Source of the DNA: Corynebacterium simulans | GTDB lineage: Bacteria > Actinomycetota > Actinomycetes > Mycobacteriales > Mycobacteriaceae | Assembly (NCBI RefSeq): GCF_001586215.1 | Contig: NZ_CP014634.1 | Span: forward strand, 682,001 to 746,000 | Direction of reading: 5' to 3' | Length of the DNA stretch: 64,000 nt | Notes under the pieces: generated by a model | Databases searched by the model: none | What the model saw: the letters and a program-made list of their open reading frames with translations, nothing else | Told to the model about the DNA's origin: nothing | Program-made: the position numbers and the translations under genes | Part shown: piece after piece, positions 28,058-37,046 of the stretch | How positions within the stretch are numbered: position 1 is the first letter of the stretch | How the letters are laid out: every line of letters starts with the position of its first letter

Positions 28058-29800
28058 TTACTTGGCAACGATAGGTGAAGAACGCTGCCCCTGCAGGCCG
28101 GCAACCTCGCGCCAGAAAGTGTTGTCGGTGCTTTCGGCTGGCAGTTCCAGCAATGCGTGAGAGTCGGTGATGTAAAGCTTCGTTGGAGAAGCTGCAACTG
28201 CTACCACCGGTGCGGTCACGTTACCCGTTGCCAAAGTCGTTGCAGAAGAGCCATCCTGTTCGATGCGCCATACCGGGGAGTTCACGCTATCTGTGCCCAC
28301 CATCAATCCGCCGTCGCTCATCCAATCCAGCGAAAGTGCGGTATTTTGAATCTCTTGGCTCACGCGATGCGCATTAACGATTGAGTACTTACGGTTTTTT
28401 CCGCGCACGACGACGCCGACGTAGACGTTGCCCTCAATAATCATCGCAACGCGTGCTCCGGTAGCTGAGAGGCGGATAACAGAAATCTCGCCCTGAATGC
28501 TATCCAGGCTAGAGGCATCAATTTCAGATTGATGTAGTTCGCCCTTCGCCGAGCGGGATACGCGAACAACTTTCTTGCCATCCACAACAGTCCAAACGCT
28601 CTGGCCATTTGCCTCAAAGGTCGGACGCGCCAGCGTCTTAGCCTTCAGGTCATCCTCCAGCTTTACGCCTAGCTCTCCCATGCTCAATTGATATTCATCG
28701 GAGGACTTCTTACGTATTGCGGCTACGATTCCTTCCTTGGAAATATCCGCAGACTGGACATCTGAGCCCCTGCCCAAAACGCTATTGGCTGGCTCCACCT
28801 GGTCACCTGCAACTTCAAACAAGGCTCCGTTGTTGACGGCGAAAAGCTGGGTGTCAGAGCTGACCAGATTTCCCGGGTTGAATTCGGCAAAATCGTCGAC
28901 GGTCATCACGTCCAAGCCATCAACGAGAGGGCTGCCATCCGCCGTAGCTTTAACGGTGGTAGAGACACCGGCGTTGTTTAACGTCCATGTCAGCGCCGCG
29001 GCAAAGCGGAAACGCTCGTCCTTGCTCATCGAGCTCAACCCGCCGAAGTTGTAAGTGCCGTTTTCATATCCCAAGAACGTCGCCGAAGTTGGCGTTAGAT
29101 CTGTAGTCGCCGGACGCAGATCAGTATTGGGGCCTTCCAACAACAAGGTGACAATTTCGCTGTCGATGGATTGCTGGCCGGTGTAGATCCAGCGCCTATC
29201 CGAAACGAGCGATTCGCCCGACTGCCCCAAGAAATAAAGCGAAATTGGCCGGTAATTATTACGCAAGTCATTGCGTTCAATGACCAACTTGGGCGGAAAA
29301 TCTTGGATACGCCACTGCCCGTCCACCTTCTGCATTTGCACGGTGGCTGAATAATCGCGTCCACTCGGGGTATAAGCACCGTTAGGGCTCAAAGTACCGA
29401 TATGTTTTCCACTGACTTCGAAGGTTTTATGGTCCAGGCCATTATCCGTGGTCAAGATGTCGATAGAGTCCACCACATCCACGGCTTCTTTCGGCGTCCA
29501 TTGCTCTTGAGCGTCCGGTGTTAGGAAGTTGCGGGTGGATTGATAATCATTGGCCGGCTTTCCAGAGGCTTTGTAGAATTCACGCAGTACCAAGTCTGCA
29601 TCCGCGCCCTGCTTCGGGGACATGATTTCCACTTGCGGATCGGCTTGCGGTGCAAAGGTGGCGATGACTTCGGGCGCAGTGTTATTCGGCAGCGTCGAGC
29701 AGCCGGCAGCCGAGAACAAGAAAAAGCCACTAAACAGCGCTAGACACTGCCGCGCCTGGTTTTTCCACTGCGTAGTCCTAGACGAGTTGGGACTATTCAT
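28058..29800 (-). CDS. lpqB: Lipoprotein LpqB, partner of the MtrAB two-component system
   Basis: 580 aa. Signal peptide with lipobox FSAAGC; Cys34 is the lipidated residue. A GerMN-like domain (about 190-310, with GQSGESLVSDRRWIYTGQQSIDSEIVTLLLEGP region) precedes a beta-propeller C-half. LpqB binds the extracellular part of MtrB and tunes MtrA output in mycobacteria. The ATG overlaps the mtrB stop by 4 bp and has AAGGAGCAG at 2-10 bases upstream: tight translational coupling. Confidence 0.95.
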   Translation of the reverse strand: MNSPNSSRTTQWKNQARQCLALFSGFFLFSAAGCSTLPNNTAPEVIATFAPQADPQVEIMSPKQGADADLVLREFYKASGKPANDYQSTRNFLTPDAQEQWTPKEAVDVVDSIDILTTDNGLDHKTFEVSGKHIGTLSPNGAYTPSGRDYSATVQMQKVDGQWRIQDFPPKLVIERNDLRNNYRPISLYFLGQSGESLVSDRRWIYTGQQSIDSEIVTLLLEGPNTDLRPATTDLTPTSATFLGYENGTYNFGGLSSMSKDERFRFAAALTWTLNNAGVSTTVKATADGSPLVDGLDVMTVDDFAEFNPGNLVSSDTQLFAVNNGALFEVAGDQVEPANSVLGRGSDVQSADISKEGIVAAIRKKSSDEYQLSMGELGVKLEDDLKAKTLARPTFEANGQSVWTVVDGKKVVRVSRSAKGELHQSEIDASSLDSIQGEISVIRLSATGARVAMIIEGNVYVGVVVRGKNRKYSIVNAHRVSQEIQNTALSLDWMSDGGLMVGTDSVNSPVWRIEQDGSSATTLATGNVTAPVVAVAASPTKLYITDSHALLELPAESTDNTFWREVAGLQGQRSSPIVAK

Positions 29801-31572
29801 CGCTGCTCCTTCTCGTCGTCTTGCACATCCTTATCCAGGTGCGCTACCTCGCTTTCGGCGACGCTACCAGAGCGATCACCGCTGGATTCAGGGCCAGGTT
29901 CCGGGGCGTCGTCAAGCACCGCGGACTCCAGCTCCACGAACTCACGCGCACGGCGCTCCGAAGGCCAGATGATGCCGACATCTTCTTGCTCCATTACCTC
30001 TGCCGTTTCCGGTTCCGGCTGCGGGGCATTGGGGACCTCAAGGGCAATCGGCTGCTCTTCGATGGCCGTGTTCGGCACGCGCGGCACGATGAGGCGGAAG
30101 CGCGAACCGACGCCGATATAACCGATGGCATCGAGCGTACCGCCGTGCAAGACCGCATCCTCGCGGGCGATGGCCAAGCCCAAACCGGTACCACCTGAAT
30201 GGCGCTTACGCGAAGCATCTGCACGCCAGAAACGGTTGAATACGAGCTCTTCTTGACCGTCCTTCAGGCCCACGCCAGAGTCGGTCACCGCGATGCCCAC
30301 CGCTTGATCATTTGCCTGCATATCGACGACCACGGGATTTCCCTCAGAGTGGTCGATAGCGTTGGCCAAAAGATTACGCAGAATACGCTCAATGCGGCGC
30401 GAATCCGCCTCGATAGTGACGGGCTCATCCGGCATATTAACCTGCACGTCGACGTTTAATTCCTCTGCCAGATGCTGAACCTGTGCCAGCGCAGAGTCAA
30501 CACAGGAGCGGGCGTCGAATGAGGCCGTGGAAAGGTCAGCCACGCCCGCATCATGGCGCGAGATTTCCAGCAGGTCGGCGAGCAATTCCTCGAAGCGATC
30601 AAGCTCGCGAATCATCAGCGCAGATGCGCGGCGAGTATGCGGTTCAAGGGAATCCGGATCAGCAGCGATGAGGTCCGCCGCCATGCGTACCGTGGTCAAC
30701 GGAGTGCGCAGCTCATGGGAGACGTCTGAAGTAAATTGGCGCTGGAGATCGCCATATTCCTCAAGCTGGTTGATCTGCTTTGAAAGCTTGTCGGCCATGT
30801 CGTTGAAAGAGCCCGCCAGACGGCCCATCTCATCATCAGAGTTGACCACCATTCGCTCGCGCAAGTGGCCTGCCGCGAGGCGTTGCGCAATGCGGGATGC
30901 GGAACGAATGGGAACGATGACCTGCTGCGTTGCCAGCCAAGCGATGCCGACCAGCAACACGACAACCACCACGCCGGCTGCCGAAAGCAAACCGCGCATG
31001 AGAGCCATTGTGGCTTCCTCAGACTCCATCGACAGCACCAGATAAACCTGGGCGTTTGGAATATCGGAATCGATAGGGGTGCCAATAATCAAGGCATTAT
31101 AAGGATCGCCGCCGGGGTGATCCACGCTGGTGTATTGCTGCGCCACCTGGCCGTTAGACACCAAGTCCCGTAATTCATTGGGCAAGCGGAAGCCCTCAGG
31201 AGAGGTAGTAAGAGAGTTATCGTCGTTTTCTACGGCGATAACAGCTTCATAGGTTTCTTGGTGCTCGTTGTGATCAGCCGATAGCTGGCCGAGAGAAGAA
31301 CGTGCGGAATTGATGCGCACCTGGTTCGAGTTGGCGCTGCCAGTAGCATCGATTTGCTGCTCCACGGTGGTGCGCGCGCGATCGAGCTCCTGGCGGGCTG
31401 CATCTTCTTTTTGACTGACCAAACGCTGCGTCAGCACCGAGACAAGCGCGTATGCCAACAAGAGCATGACCACCGTGGATGCCACGAGGATCATGCCGAT
31501 GACCCTTGTCTGCAGCGATGTGCGCCACTTGTCTACAACGCCATCCTGCAGACGCTTAAACCAATCAAAAAT
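29797..31572 (-). CDS. mtrB: Sensor histidine kinase MtrB; start upstream of the first ATG
   Basis: The ATG at 31494 gives 565 aa but begins inside TM1. The 31 codons before it, back to the mtrA stop, are open. They encode WRTSLQTRVIGM, which lines up with WRRSLQLRVVAL of mycobacterial MtrB (from memory), so coding begins earlier. No ATG, GTG or TTG exists there; ATT at 31572 has AGAGGA 9 bases upstream, and CTG at 31551 is the alternative. Domains: TM1, extracellular sensor loop, TM2, HAMP, HisKA (SHELRTPLTTV), HATPase (NLLANAIDH, DSGVGL, GGTGLGLAI) and an acidic tail. MtrB phosphorylates MtrA in envelope and osmotic signalling. Confidence 0.9.
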   Translation of the reverse strand: MFDWFKRLQDGVVDKWRTSLQTRVIGMILVASTVVMLLLAYALVSVLTQRLVSQKEDAARQELDRARTTVEQQIDATGSANSNQVRINSARSSLGQLSADHNEHQETYEAVIAVENDDNSLTTSPEGFRLPNELRDLVSNGQVAQQYTSVDHPGGDPYNALIIGTPIDSDIPNAQVYLVLSMESEEATMALMRGLLSAAGVVVVVLLVGIAWLATQQVIVPIRSASRIAQRLAAGHLRERMVVNSDDEMGRLAGSFNDMADKLSKQINQLEEYGDLQRQFTSDVSHELRTPLTTVRMAADLIAADPDSLEPHTRRASALMIRELDRFEELLADLLEISRHDAGVADLSTASFDARSCVDSALAQVQHLAEELNVDVQVNMPDEPVTIEADSRRIERILRNLLANAIDHSEGNPVVVDMQANDQAVGIAVTDSGVGLKDGQEELVFNRFWRADASRKRHSGGTGLGLAIAREDAVLHGGTLDAIGYIGVGSRFRLIVPRVPNTAIEEQPIALEVPNAPQPEPETAEVMEQEDVGIIWPSERRAREFVELESAVLDDAPEPGPESSGDRSGSVAESEVAHLDKDVQDDEKEQR

Positions 31573-31587
31573 AACTGCGGGTCCTCT

Positions 31588-32280
31588 TTATTCGCCGGTG
31601 CCAGTCTTGCCGGTCTTATAGCCAACGCCACGGACGGTCAGGACGATCTGCGGGTCTTCCGGATCGTGCTCGATCTTGGCGCGCAGACGCTGCACGTGCA
31701 CATTGACAAGACGGGTATCAGAAGCATGGCGGTAGCCCCAGACGGACTCCAGCAGCGCTTCACGGGTGTGCACCTGGCCAGGCTTGCGAGCCATCTCAAG
31801 CAGCAAGTCGAATTCAAGCGGGGTAAGGGAAAGCTCCTCGCCGTCGACGCGCTTGACGGTATGTTCCGGGACGTCGATGACTAGGTCGCCGACCTCGATG
31901 AGCTCGCTGGAGGAAGAGTCGGTGCGGCGCAGGCGCGCACGAATACGCGCAACCAGCTCCTTCGGCTTGAAGGGCTTGGTGATGTAATCATCAGCGCCAG
32001 ACTCCAAGCCAAGCACCACGTCGACAGTGTCCGTCTTCGCGGTGAGCATAACGATAGGAACTGCAGACTCCGAGCGGATGGCTCGGCAAATATCAACACC
32101 ATTCATGCCCGGCAGCATGAGGTCAAGCAGGATGAGCTCTGGCTCGTGTTCGTGGAAAGCAGAAACTGCTTCATTGCCGTCAGTAACAGCGATGGGCTCG
32201 AAGCCTTCTGCCTCAAGAACGATGGTCAACATTTCCGAGATGGCTGGATCATCGTCAACGACCAGAATCTTCGGCGCCAT
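31588..32280 (-). CDS. mtrA: Response regulator MtrA (OmpR family)
   Basis: 230 aa. Receiver domain with acidic pair DDD (9-11), phospho-acceptor Asp53 (LLDLMLPG), conserved Thr in MLTAK and Lys in ITKPFKPKEL. Winged-helix domain with LTPLEFDLLLEMARKPGQVHTREALLESVWGYRH (given here only as a landmark: residues about 150-183). MtrA controls cell-wall hydrolase, osmoprotection and division genes. Four bases separate it from the tmk stop. It is a near-invariant gene in mycolata. Confidence 0.97.
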   Translation of the reverse strand: MAPKILVVDDDPAISEMLTIVLEAEGFEPIAVTDGNEAVSAFHEHEPELILLDLMLPGMNGVDICRAIRSESAVPIVMLTAKTDTVDVVLGLESGADDYITKPFKPKELVARIRARLRRTDSSSSELIEVGDLVIDVPEHTVKRVDGEELSLTPLEFDLLLEMARKPGQVHTREALLESVWGYRHASDTRLVNVHVQRLRAKIEHDPEDPQIVLTVRGVGYKTGKTGTGE

Positions 32281-32284
32281 TTTC

Positions 32285-32899
32285 CTACTCCTCTACGAGT
32301 TCCTTGACAGATTGCACAATCATATCGGTATCAGCGGTGGCGATCCAGCGTCCGCCCCACGCACGTTCCGCTAATCGACGATACGCCGCCGCAGTGTTCG
32401 ACTGTAGATCACTGTCTTTTTCATAACGGTCACGGGCACGGCTGGCGTCCTCGGCTGCCCGTGCCTCGGCACGAGCTGCGGCGAGCTCGACGTCGGTGTC
32501 GAGAAAGATCTGCAGGCTGGGCTTAGGCAGCCCCAAACGCGAAAACTCAAGATCGTAGACCCAGTCTATGACCTCATCGGTACCCAAGCGCGCGGCCGAG
32601 TAGGCGGCGTTTGAGGCCACGTAACGGTCCAAAATCAGCAGTTCTTTGCCCTCTTGCGCTTCCAACAGGCGGTCTTTTGCGCCAAACCTGTCAAGAGCAA
32701 AGAGGGTAGCCATGGCATAGGCGGAATCCGTTAAGTCCCCCATCCGGCCGTAGAGAGCCTCTTGGGCCAGCTGCGCGTGCACGGATTCTTCATAGCGCGG
32801 AAAGCCCAAGACATCGACTTCCACAGAAAGCTCGCCTTTAATCCTGTTTACGAGCGTGTTCTTGCCCGCACCGTCAATTCCTTCGATGCTAACCAGCAT
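32285..32899 (-). CDS. tmk: Thymidylate kinase
   Basis: 204 aa. Phosphorylates dTMP to dTDP. P-loop EGIDGAGKNTL (6-16; Asn in the place of the frequent Ser/Thr after Lys, as in mycobacterial Tmk), DR-motif ILDRYVASNAAY (about 90-101) and LID-region arginines (DASRARDRYEKDS). Starts 2 bp after the DUF4259 stop and ends 4 bp before mtrA: polycistronic with the mtr genes, as in M. tuberculosis (Rv3247c). Confidence 0.95.
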   Translation of the reverse strand: MLVSIEGIDGAGKNTLVNRIKGELSVEVDVLGFPRYEESVHAQLAQEALYGRMGDLTDSAYAMATLFALDRFGAKDRLLEAQEGKELLILDRYVASNAAYSAARLGTDEVIDWVYDLEFSRLGLPKPSLQIFLDTDVELAAARAEARAAEDASRARDRYEKDSDLQSNTAAAYRRLAERAWGGRWIATADTDMIVQSVKELVEE

Positions 32900-32901
32900 T
32901 A

Positions 32902-33255
32902 TTAGGACAAAGCCTCAATGAATGCTTCGAGGTCATAATCTTCTTCCACGCCCTCCAACAATTCTAGAGCCTGCTCGTTGAGCTCTTCGCTGCCGGAGCC
33001 GGCAAGTTCACGGATAAACGGATAGGAAGAAACAATTTCACCGGCGCTAAACGGCGCACCGGCCCAGATTGCGGCGATGGTCGCGGCCGCTAGCGCATTG
33101 CGCTGTTCCTCTTCAGATACGGAATTGCCATTCGTAGCCAAGGCACAAGCATCAGATACAGACTCAACGATGTCCTCGTCATCAAGGTTGGCGAGTTCAT
33201 CCAGGAAATCAACGTTGACGTCATCTGCAAAGATGTCTTCGTCCCAAGCGCTCAT
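32902..33255 (-). CDS. DUF4259 family protein
   Basis: 117 aa, very acidic. N-terminal MSAWDEDIFADDVNVDFLDEL resembles the 'WG..pF.nD.A.DFl.eL' opening of DUF4259 proteins. All-helical, no catalytic motif, function unknown. It has a clear AGGAGAAGG ribosome site and is the first gene of the tmk-mtrA-mtrB-lpqB-comF run, so its promoter probably drives the whole operon. Confidence 0.75.
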   Translation of the reverse strand: MSAWDEDIFADDVNVDFLDELANLDDEDIVESVSDACALATNGNSVSEEEQRNALAAATIAAIWAGAPFSAGEIVSSYPFIRELAGSGSEELNEQALELLEGVEEDYDLEAFIEALS

Positions 33256-33805
33256 TGCCTTCTCCTTTGATATAACGCGAAAGTTCTACTACTGGTGGCC
33301 TCCACCGCGGGCAGACAGTTGATGAAGGGGAGAAATCTTCCCGCGATGTTTACTTCTATATCTAGCCGCTGCCGCCGCTTTTGTCAGTGCGTTGCCACAG
33401 TCAATTTATACGTTAAAAACCACAGAGAGAATCATCACGCTTTAGCCTGAGCGCGGAAACAAAGGTCAAGCGCCAATTCAGTCCCGACGGACAGGCACTT
33501 TTGCCGTGTAGGACGCAAAGTTTCTCCGGCTGCGCACCGCGAAGCAGAAACCGAACTAGCTAAACCAATTTCCGAAATACTCTTTCAAGGAAACTTCCTT
33601 CTACATTGGCTACACGTAAGATGCCTATTCCACTAAATGCTCCTCCATGATATGGTCGTTACCGAGTTGTTACACATATCGGTTTCTAGCCCGCATCCCC
33701 GCTGGTCGGAAGCTATTTCTTTAAAGTCCATAATTGTAACGGTTAAAACTAAGCCATTCCCCGTAGAACCCCTCATAGATGGCTTGAGCAGGAAAGGAGC
33801 TCACG
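33256..33805. other. AT-rich intergenic region between divergent genes
   Basis: 550 bp with clearly lower GC than the flanks. It must hold the promoter of the DUF4259-mtr operon and that of the gene at 33806. I see a direct repeat that fits an MtrA site (33658-33676) and several T/A-rich candidate -10 hexamers, but no gene and no riboswitch pattern (in particular no ydaO-type conserved loops). Confidence 0.5.
33658..33676 (+). promoter_or_regulatory. Candidate MtrA binding site (direct repeat)
   Basis: GTTACCGAGTTGTTACACA: two 8-bp half-sites GTTACCGA and GTTACACA separated by 3 bp, an 11-bp period. MtrA in C. glutamicum recognises a loosely conserved direct repeat of two 8-bp units with a 3-bp spacer (from memory). 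The site lies 130 bp before the membrane-protein gene and 400 bp before the mtr operon. Inference; no binding evidence. Confidence 0.4.
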
Positions 33806-34621
33806 ATGAAGCCCGATGCACGTCGCGTGTATGTCTTTATCGCCCTCGGTCTCCTTTTCGCGTTGTTCGTAGGCTACGGTGTCTGGCGCGTTTCCACGCC
33901 TGACACCGAGGCGTCGCACAGCACCAGCGAGTCTGTAACCCAAGTTGGCGAGACCGAATCGCAAAGCAAGCGCACCTCGCAAACCACCACCACGAGCAGC
34001 CGCCCCCACTCGAAGCACAGCAGCAAGAGCCACAAGGGCAACTCTTCCCACAAACGCGCGGCGGCACTCAAGAATGACCCATTCTTGGCCCCAAACGCCT
34101 TTACCGGCAGCACCTCTAACACTGGCCCCACGTCGGTTTACCGCCCGGAGAACCTCTCCTCCCAGTCCCACGCCACCGCGCAACAGAATGCCAACGGCAC
34201 CTACGCAACGGGCTACCCACAGGAGCCTTCTAACAGCGCCCCCGGCACTGCTGCACCAACCACTTCTACGCAGGCAACTGCGCAACAGCCAACCAGCCAA
34301 GCTTCTGCACCAAACAACACGCAGCCAAGCCTGACTGAAACCGTCCGTCCAAAGCACGGGGATTCCGACTCCGGCCAGCCCACGGTAGCTCAGCCCGTCG
34401 AACCTTCCCCTTCGGGCGAAGCCACCCCAGGCAAGATGAACGGCACGGAAGCTCCTGCCACCGATACAGCGCCAGTTTCTGGAGGCAGTGGCGATACCGT
34501 CGATGCCCCGCAGCCAAGCTCCGAGCCGACCTATGCAGATACTTTTAAGGAGCCGACTGCTGTTGATGTCGAGGACACCAACATGACCGAAGCCGTCGAT
34601 ACCTCCGATCCAACCGGCTAA
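33806..34621 (+). CDS. Ser/Thr/Pro-rich single-TM cell-surface protein, apparently shortened by a stop codon
   Basis: 271 aa. A short basic N-tail (MKPDARR) and one TM (about 8-28) are followed by about 240 residues of low-complexity sequence rich in S, T, P, A, Q and N, with a Lys/His/Ser-rich patch at about 65-90. It is disordered and outside the cell, possibly glycosylated. No folded domain recognised. ATG with GAAAGGAG 7 bases upstream. After the TAA at 34619 the same frame runs 30 more codons of the same composition to a second TAA (34712), which suggests a recent nonsense mutation or readthrough. A candidate MtrA box lies upstream. Confidence 0.7.
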   Translation: MKPDARRVYVFIALGLLFALFVGYGVWRVSTPDTEASHSTSESVTQVGETESQSKRTSQTTTTSSRPHSKHSSKSHKGNSSHKRAAALKNDPFLAPNAFTGSTSNTGPTSVYRPENLSSQSHATAQQNANGTYATGYPQEPSNSAPGTAAPTTSTQATAQQPTSQASAPNNTQPSLTETVRPKHGDSDSGQPTVAQPVEPSPSGEATPGKMNGTEAPATDTAPVSGGSGDTVDAPQPSSEPTYADTFKEPTAVDVEDTNMTEAVDTSDPTG

Positions 34622-34714
34622 TCTCCTACCCCAACGGAAGCGCCGACCACCGGCGCGACTACGGCCGCAGGTCAGGCAACTAACCTCGCCGAGGCCCCAA
34701 CTACTGCCCCATAA
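34622..34714 (+). other. In-frame continuation of the Ser/Thr/Pro-rich protein after its stop
   Basis: Thirty codons (SPTPTEAPTTGATTAAG... to ...LAEAPTTAP) then TAA. The composition matches the end of the upstream protein and not that of an intergenic spacer. No start codon or ribosome site serves it alone. Confidence 0.55.
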
Positions 34715-34759
34715 AGCTGCTTTCTAATTGCTCCGCTGGGCGGATAAGGAATACACCCC

Positions 34760-35713
34760 ATGCAAATCGATTTCCTAAGCGCTGAAGAGATCTACGGCTC
34801 CTTTCGCCCAACCCAAGCAGTTGAAGCCCTGCGCTCCATCGTGCAGGCAGGGTTCCGCCCCGGTGGGGATCCTGTCCGCAGCTCCCTCGCGGTCGATCAC
34901 GGTAGCTTCTTGATGATGCCCGCGGCGTCTTCCGAGTTGGGCTTCGGCATCAAGTTGCTTTCGCTTACGGAAGCGGGCTACCGCCCTGATTTGCCACGCA
35001 TTAAGGGAATTTATGTCCTCTTTGACCCCGAAACACTAGCCCCAGCGCAACTGCTCGATGGTCAAGCGGTGACCAATTTGCGCACTCCCGCGGTTTCGGT
35101 TGCCACAATTGTCGATTTTCTGGAAGGCCCCGGCAACGCTTCAGCCACGGCGAACGAGCCGCTGCGCGTTGTCATCTTCGGCACGGGCCCGCAAGGCCAG
35201 CATCATGAGGCAACCCTGCGCGATTGTCTGCATGGGCGCGAGCTTGAGGTGACCTTCGTTAGCCGCAGCCAGCCGGAGGAAAACCACGTTGCTGAGCATT
35301 GGGCGAAAGCCGAAAGCGTTAAGGCGCAAAAAGCCATCGCCGCGGCCGAATTAATCATCACGGCCACGAGCTCCCCGGAGCCGCTCGTTACGCTTGGCGA
35401 CGTCCGCGCTGACGCCATCATCGTCGCACTGGGTTCGCACACTCCGGACGCACGCGAGCTTAGCGGCGAACTGGTGGGCGCTTCCACGGTTATCGTCGAA
35501 GATTTAGATGCCACGTTCATCGAAGGCGGCGATGTCATTCAGGCAGAGGCCGAAGGGTTTATTGAGCGCAAGGATGTAGTTTCTATGGCGGAGGTAATTC
35601 GCGGCGACGTTGAAATAACTCGCGAACGCCCCATCGTGTTCAAGTTCACCGGAATGGCCTGGGAGGATCTGGCTATCGCCCGCGCAATAGCCAGCGCCGC
35701 ACAGGGCAGTTAA
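34760..35713 (+). CDS. Ornithine cyclodeaminase/mu-crystallin family protein
   Basis: 317 aa with an NAD(P)-binding Rossmann core (VVIFGTGPQGQHHEATL, about 134-150) and family landmarks: Lys in GFGIKLLSL (about 74), LLDGQAVTNLRTPAVS (about 95-110) and ADAIIVALGSHTPDARELSGEL. Members include ornithine cyclodeaminase, alanine dehydrogenase and ketimine reductases; the substrate cannot be read from the sequence. AAGGA is 9 bases before the ATG. It is monocistronic, between the surface-protein gene and manA. Confidence 0.85.
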   Translation: MQIDFLSAEEIYGSFRPTQAVEALRSIVQAGFRPGGDPVRSSLAVDHGSFLMMPAASSELGFGIKLLSLTEAGYRPDLPRIKGIYVLFDPETLAPAQLLDGQAVTNLRTPAVSVATIVDFLEGPGNASATANEPLRVVIFGTGPQGQHHEATLRDCLHGRELEVTFVSRSQPEENHVAEHWAKAESVKAQKAIAAAELIITATSSPEPLVTLGDVRADAIIVALGSHTPDARELSGELVGASTVIVEDLDATFIEGGDVIQAEAEGFIERKDVVSMAEVIRGDVEITRERPIVFKFTGMAWEDLAIARAIASAAQGS

Positions 35714-35716
35714 GCC

Positions 35717-35741
35717 GGCCACCCGAAGTCGGGGCCGTTTA
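35717..35741 (+). terminator. Weak hairpin after the OCD-like gene
   Basis: GGCC-a-CCCGA-AG-TCGGG-g-CC followed by only three T. It may end the plus-strand transcript; weak on sequence alone. Confidence 0.35.
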
Positions 35742-35771
35742 GCGGTGACGCTACAGGTCTCCTAACAGGCC

Positions 35772-37028
35772 TTATACGCGAGCGATAAAGAGCTGGCTCG
35801 CCTCGCCCGCTGCAACCCGCGCCACCACGGTCTCCTCTGCTGCTGGCAGCCATGCCGCCCGCCCCGGCTGCAGCTTGAGCTCTTGGCCTTCGTTGTCACG
35901 CAGCTCCACTTCCCCACCAGTGCACAGCGCAATAGCCGGACCATCGAAGTTCAGCTCAACGGTATCGTCTGCGCAGAGCTCTACGCGGTCCAAGATGAAT
36001 TCATCGATCGGCACCGGATAGGACCAAGCCTTTGCGCCGTGCAGGGTTTCTTCTACGCTCTTCTCTTTTTGCTGCACGCGCGGATCATCCACGCTTTCAT
36101 AAGTGAGGACCTTGACCAATTCCGGAACATCCACGAACTTCGGGGTCAGGCCGCCGCGCAGGACGTTGTCGGAGTTCGCCATGATCTCCACGCCAAGGCC
36201 CGAGACATAAGCGTGCAGCGCGCCGGCGTTGAGGTACACAGCCTCGCCGGGCTGCAAGACCACGTGGTTGAGCAACAGCGCTCCCAAGACACCGATGTCA
36301 CCTGGGTATTGCTCATTCAGGCTGATGACTGTGCGCATATCGCGTGCCATCCACGCCGCAGCCGAATCCGTGGAATCCGCTGGTTCTGCTTCAAGGCGCG
36401 AGATCAGCTTTTCACCAGCCTCGACGATTGCCGCGATGAGCTCCTTACGCTTTGTAGCCGGGATAGTGATCCAAGTGGTAAACAGCGCGCGCAAGTTTTC
36501 CGACTCCGCAGCGGCCTCCGGCAGGAGCATGTTCAGGTAGTGCTCGAGCTCAGGGCATTCCAAAGCCTTCAGCAGCTCCAGCGTGCGCTCGAGGGGCCGA
36601 AAGCCAGCCATGGCGTAGAACTCAGTGAGTGCCACTATGAGCTCCGGCTTGTGGTTGTCATCCTTGTAGTTGCGGTTCGTGGCGCTTACCTCGATACCCT
36701 GCTCATTTTCGCGGGCAAAGCCCTCTTCCGCCTGCGCCTTAGAGGGGTGCGCCTGCAAAGACAGCGGCTCTGCGGCGGCCAATATCTTCAACAAGAAAGG
36801 CAGGCGCTTGCCATAATCTTGCTGCACGCGCTTGCCCAACTGCTCCGCCGGAGCGGCTGCAATAACCTCGTCGAGACGCTGGCCATCAACGGTCGAAGGG
36901 TCCCCCGGATGCGCGCCGAACCAGAGCTCGGCTACCGGGGTATCGCTCGCGGGCTCACCTTTAAGCACAGGAATCATGGTCCTTGAGCCCCAGGAGTAGT
37001 TGCGGGTTGCGCTATTGAGCAGCTGCAT
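35772..37028 (-). CDS. manA: Mannose-6-phosphate isomerase, class I
   Basis: 418 aa. Interconverts fructose-6-P and mannose-6-P, the entry to GDP-mannose for lipomannan, lipoarabinomannan and glycosylation. Zinc-site motifs: AELWFGAHPGDPS (near 35), LSLQAHPSKAQAEEGFARE (about 95-113, Q and H ligands), NHKPELIVALTEFYAMAGFRP (Glu ligand) and PGEAVYLNAGALHAYVSG (His ligand, about 255). AAGAAGG ribosome site. It follows the TobH gene by 18 bp, the order seen in M. tuberculosis (Rv3256c-Rv3255c). Confidence 0.96.
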   Translation of the reverse strand: MQLLNSATRNYSWGSRTMIPVLKGEPASDTPVAELWFGAHPGDPSTVDGQRLDEVIAAAPAEQLGKRVQQDYGKRLPFLLKILAAAEPLSLQAHPSKAQAEEGFARENEQGIEVSATNRNYKDDNHKPELIVALTEFYAMAGFRPLERTLELLKALECPELEHYLNMLLPEAAAESENLRALFTTWITIPATKRKELIAAIVEAGEKLISRLEAEPADSTDSAAAWMARDMRTVISLNEQYPGDIGVLGALLLNHVVLQPGEAVYLNAGALHAYVSGLGVEIMANSDNVLRGGLTPKFVDVPELVKVLTYESVDDPRVQQKEKSVEETLHGAKAWSYPVPIDEFILDRVELCADDTVELNFDGPAIALCTGGEVELRDNEGQELKLQPGRAAWLPAAEETVVARVAAGEASQLFIARV

Positions 37029-37046
37029 TTGTATTGCTTCCTTCTT

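Noticed and set aside
35883..36986. 367-codon plus-strand frame opposite manA
   Set aside because: Shadow of manA, whose zinc-site motifs are clear.
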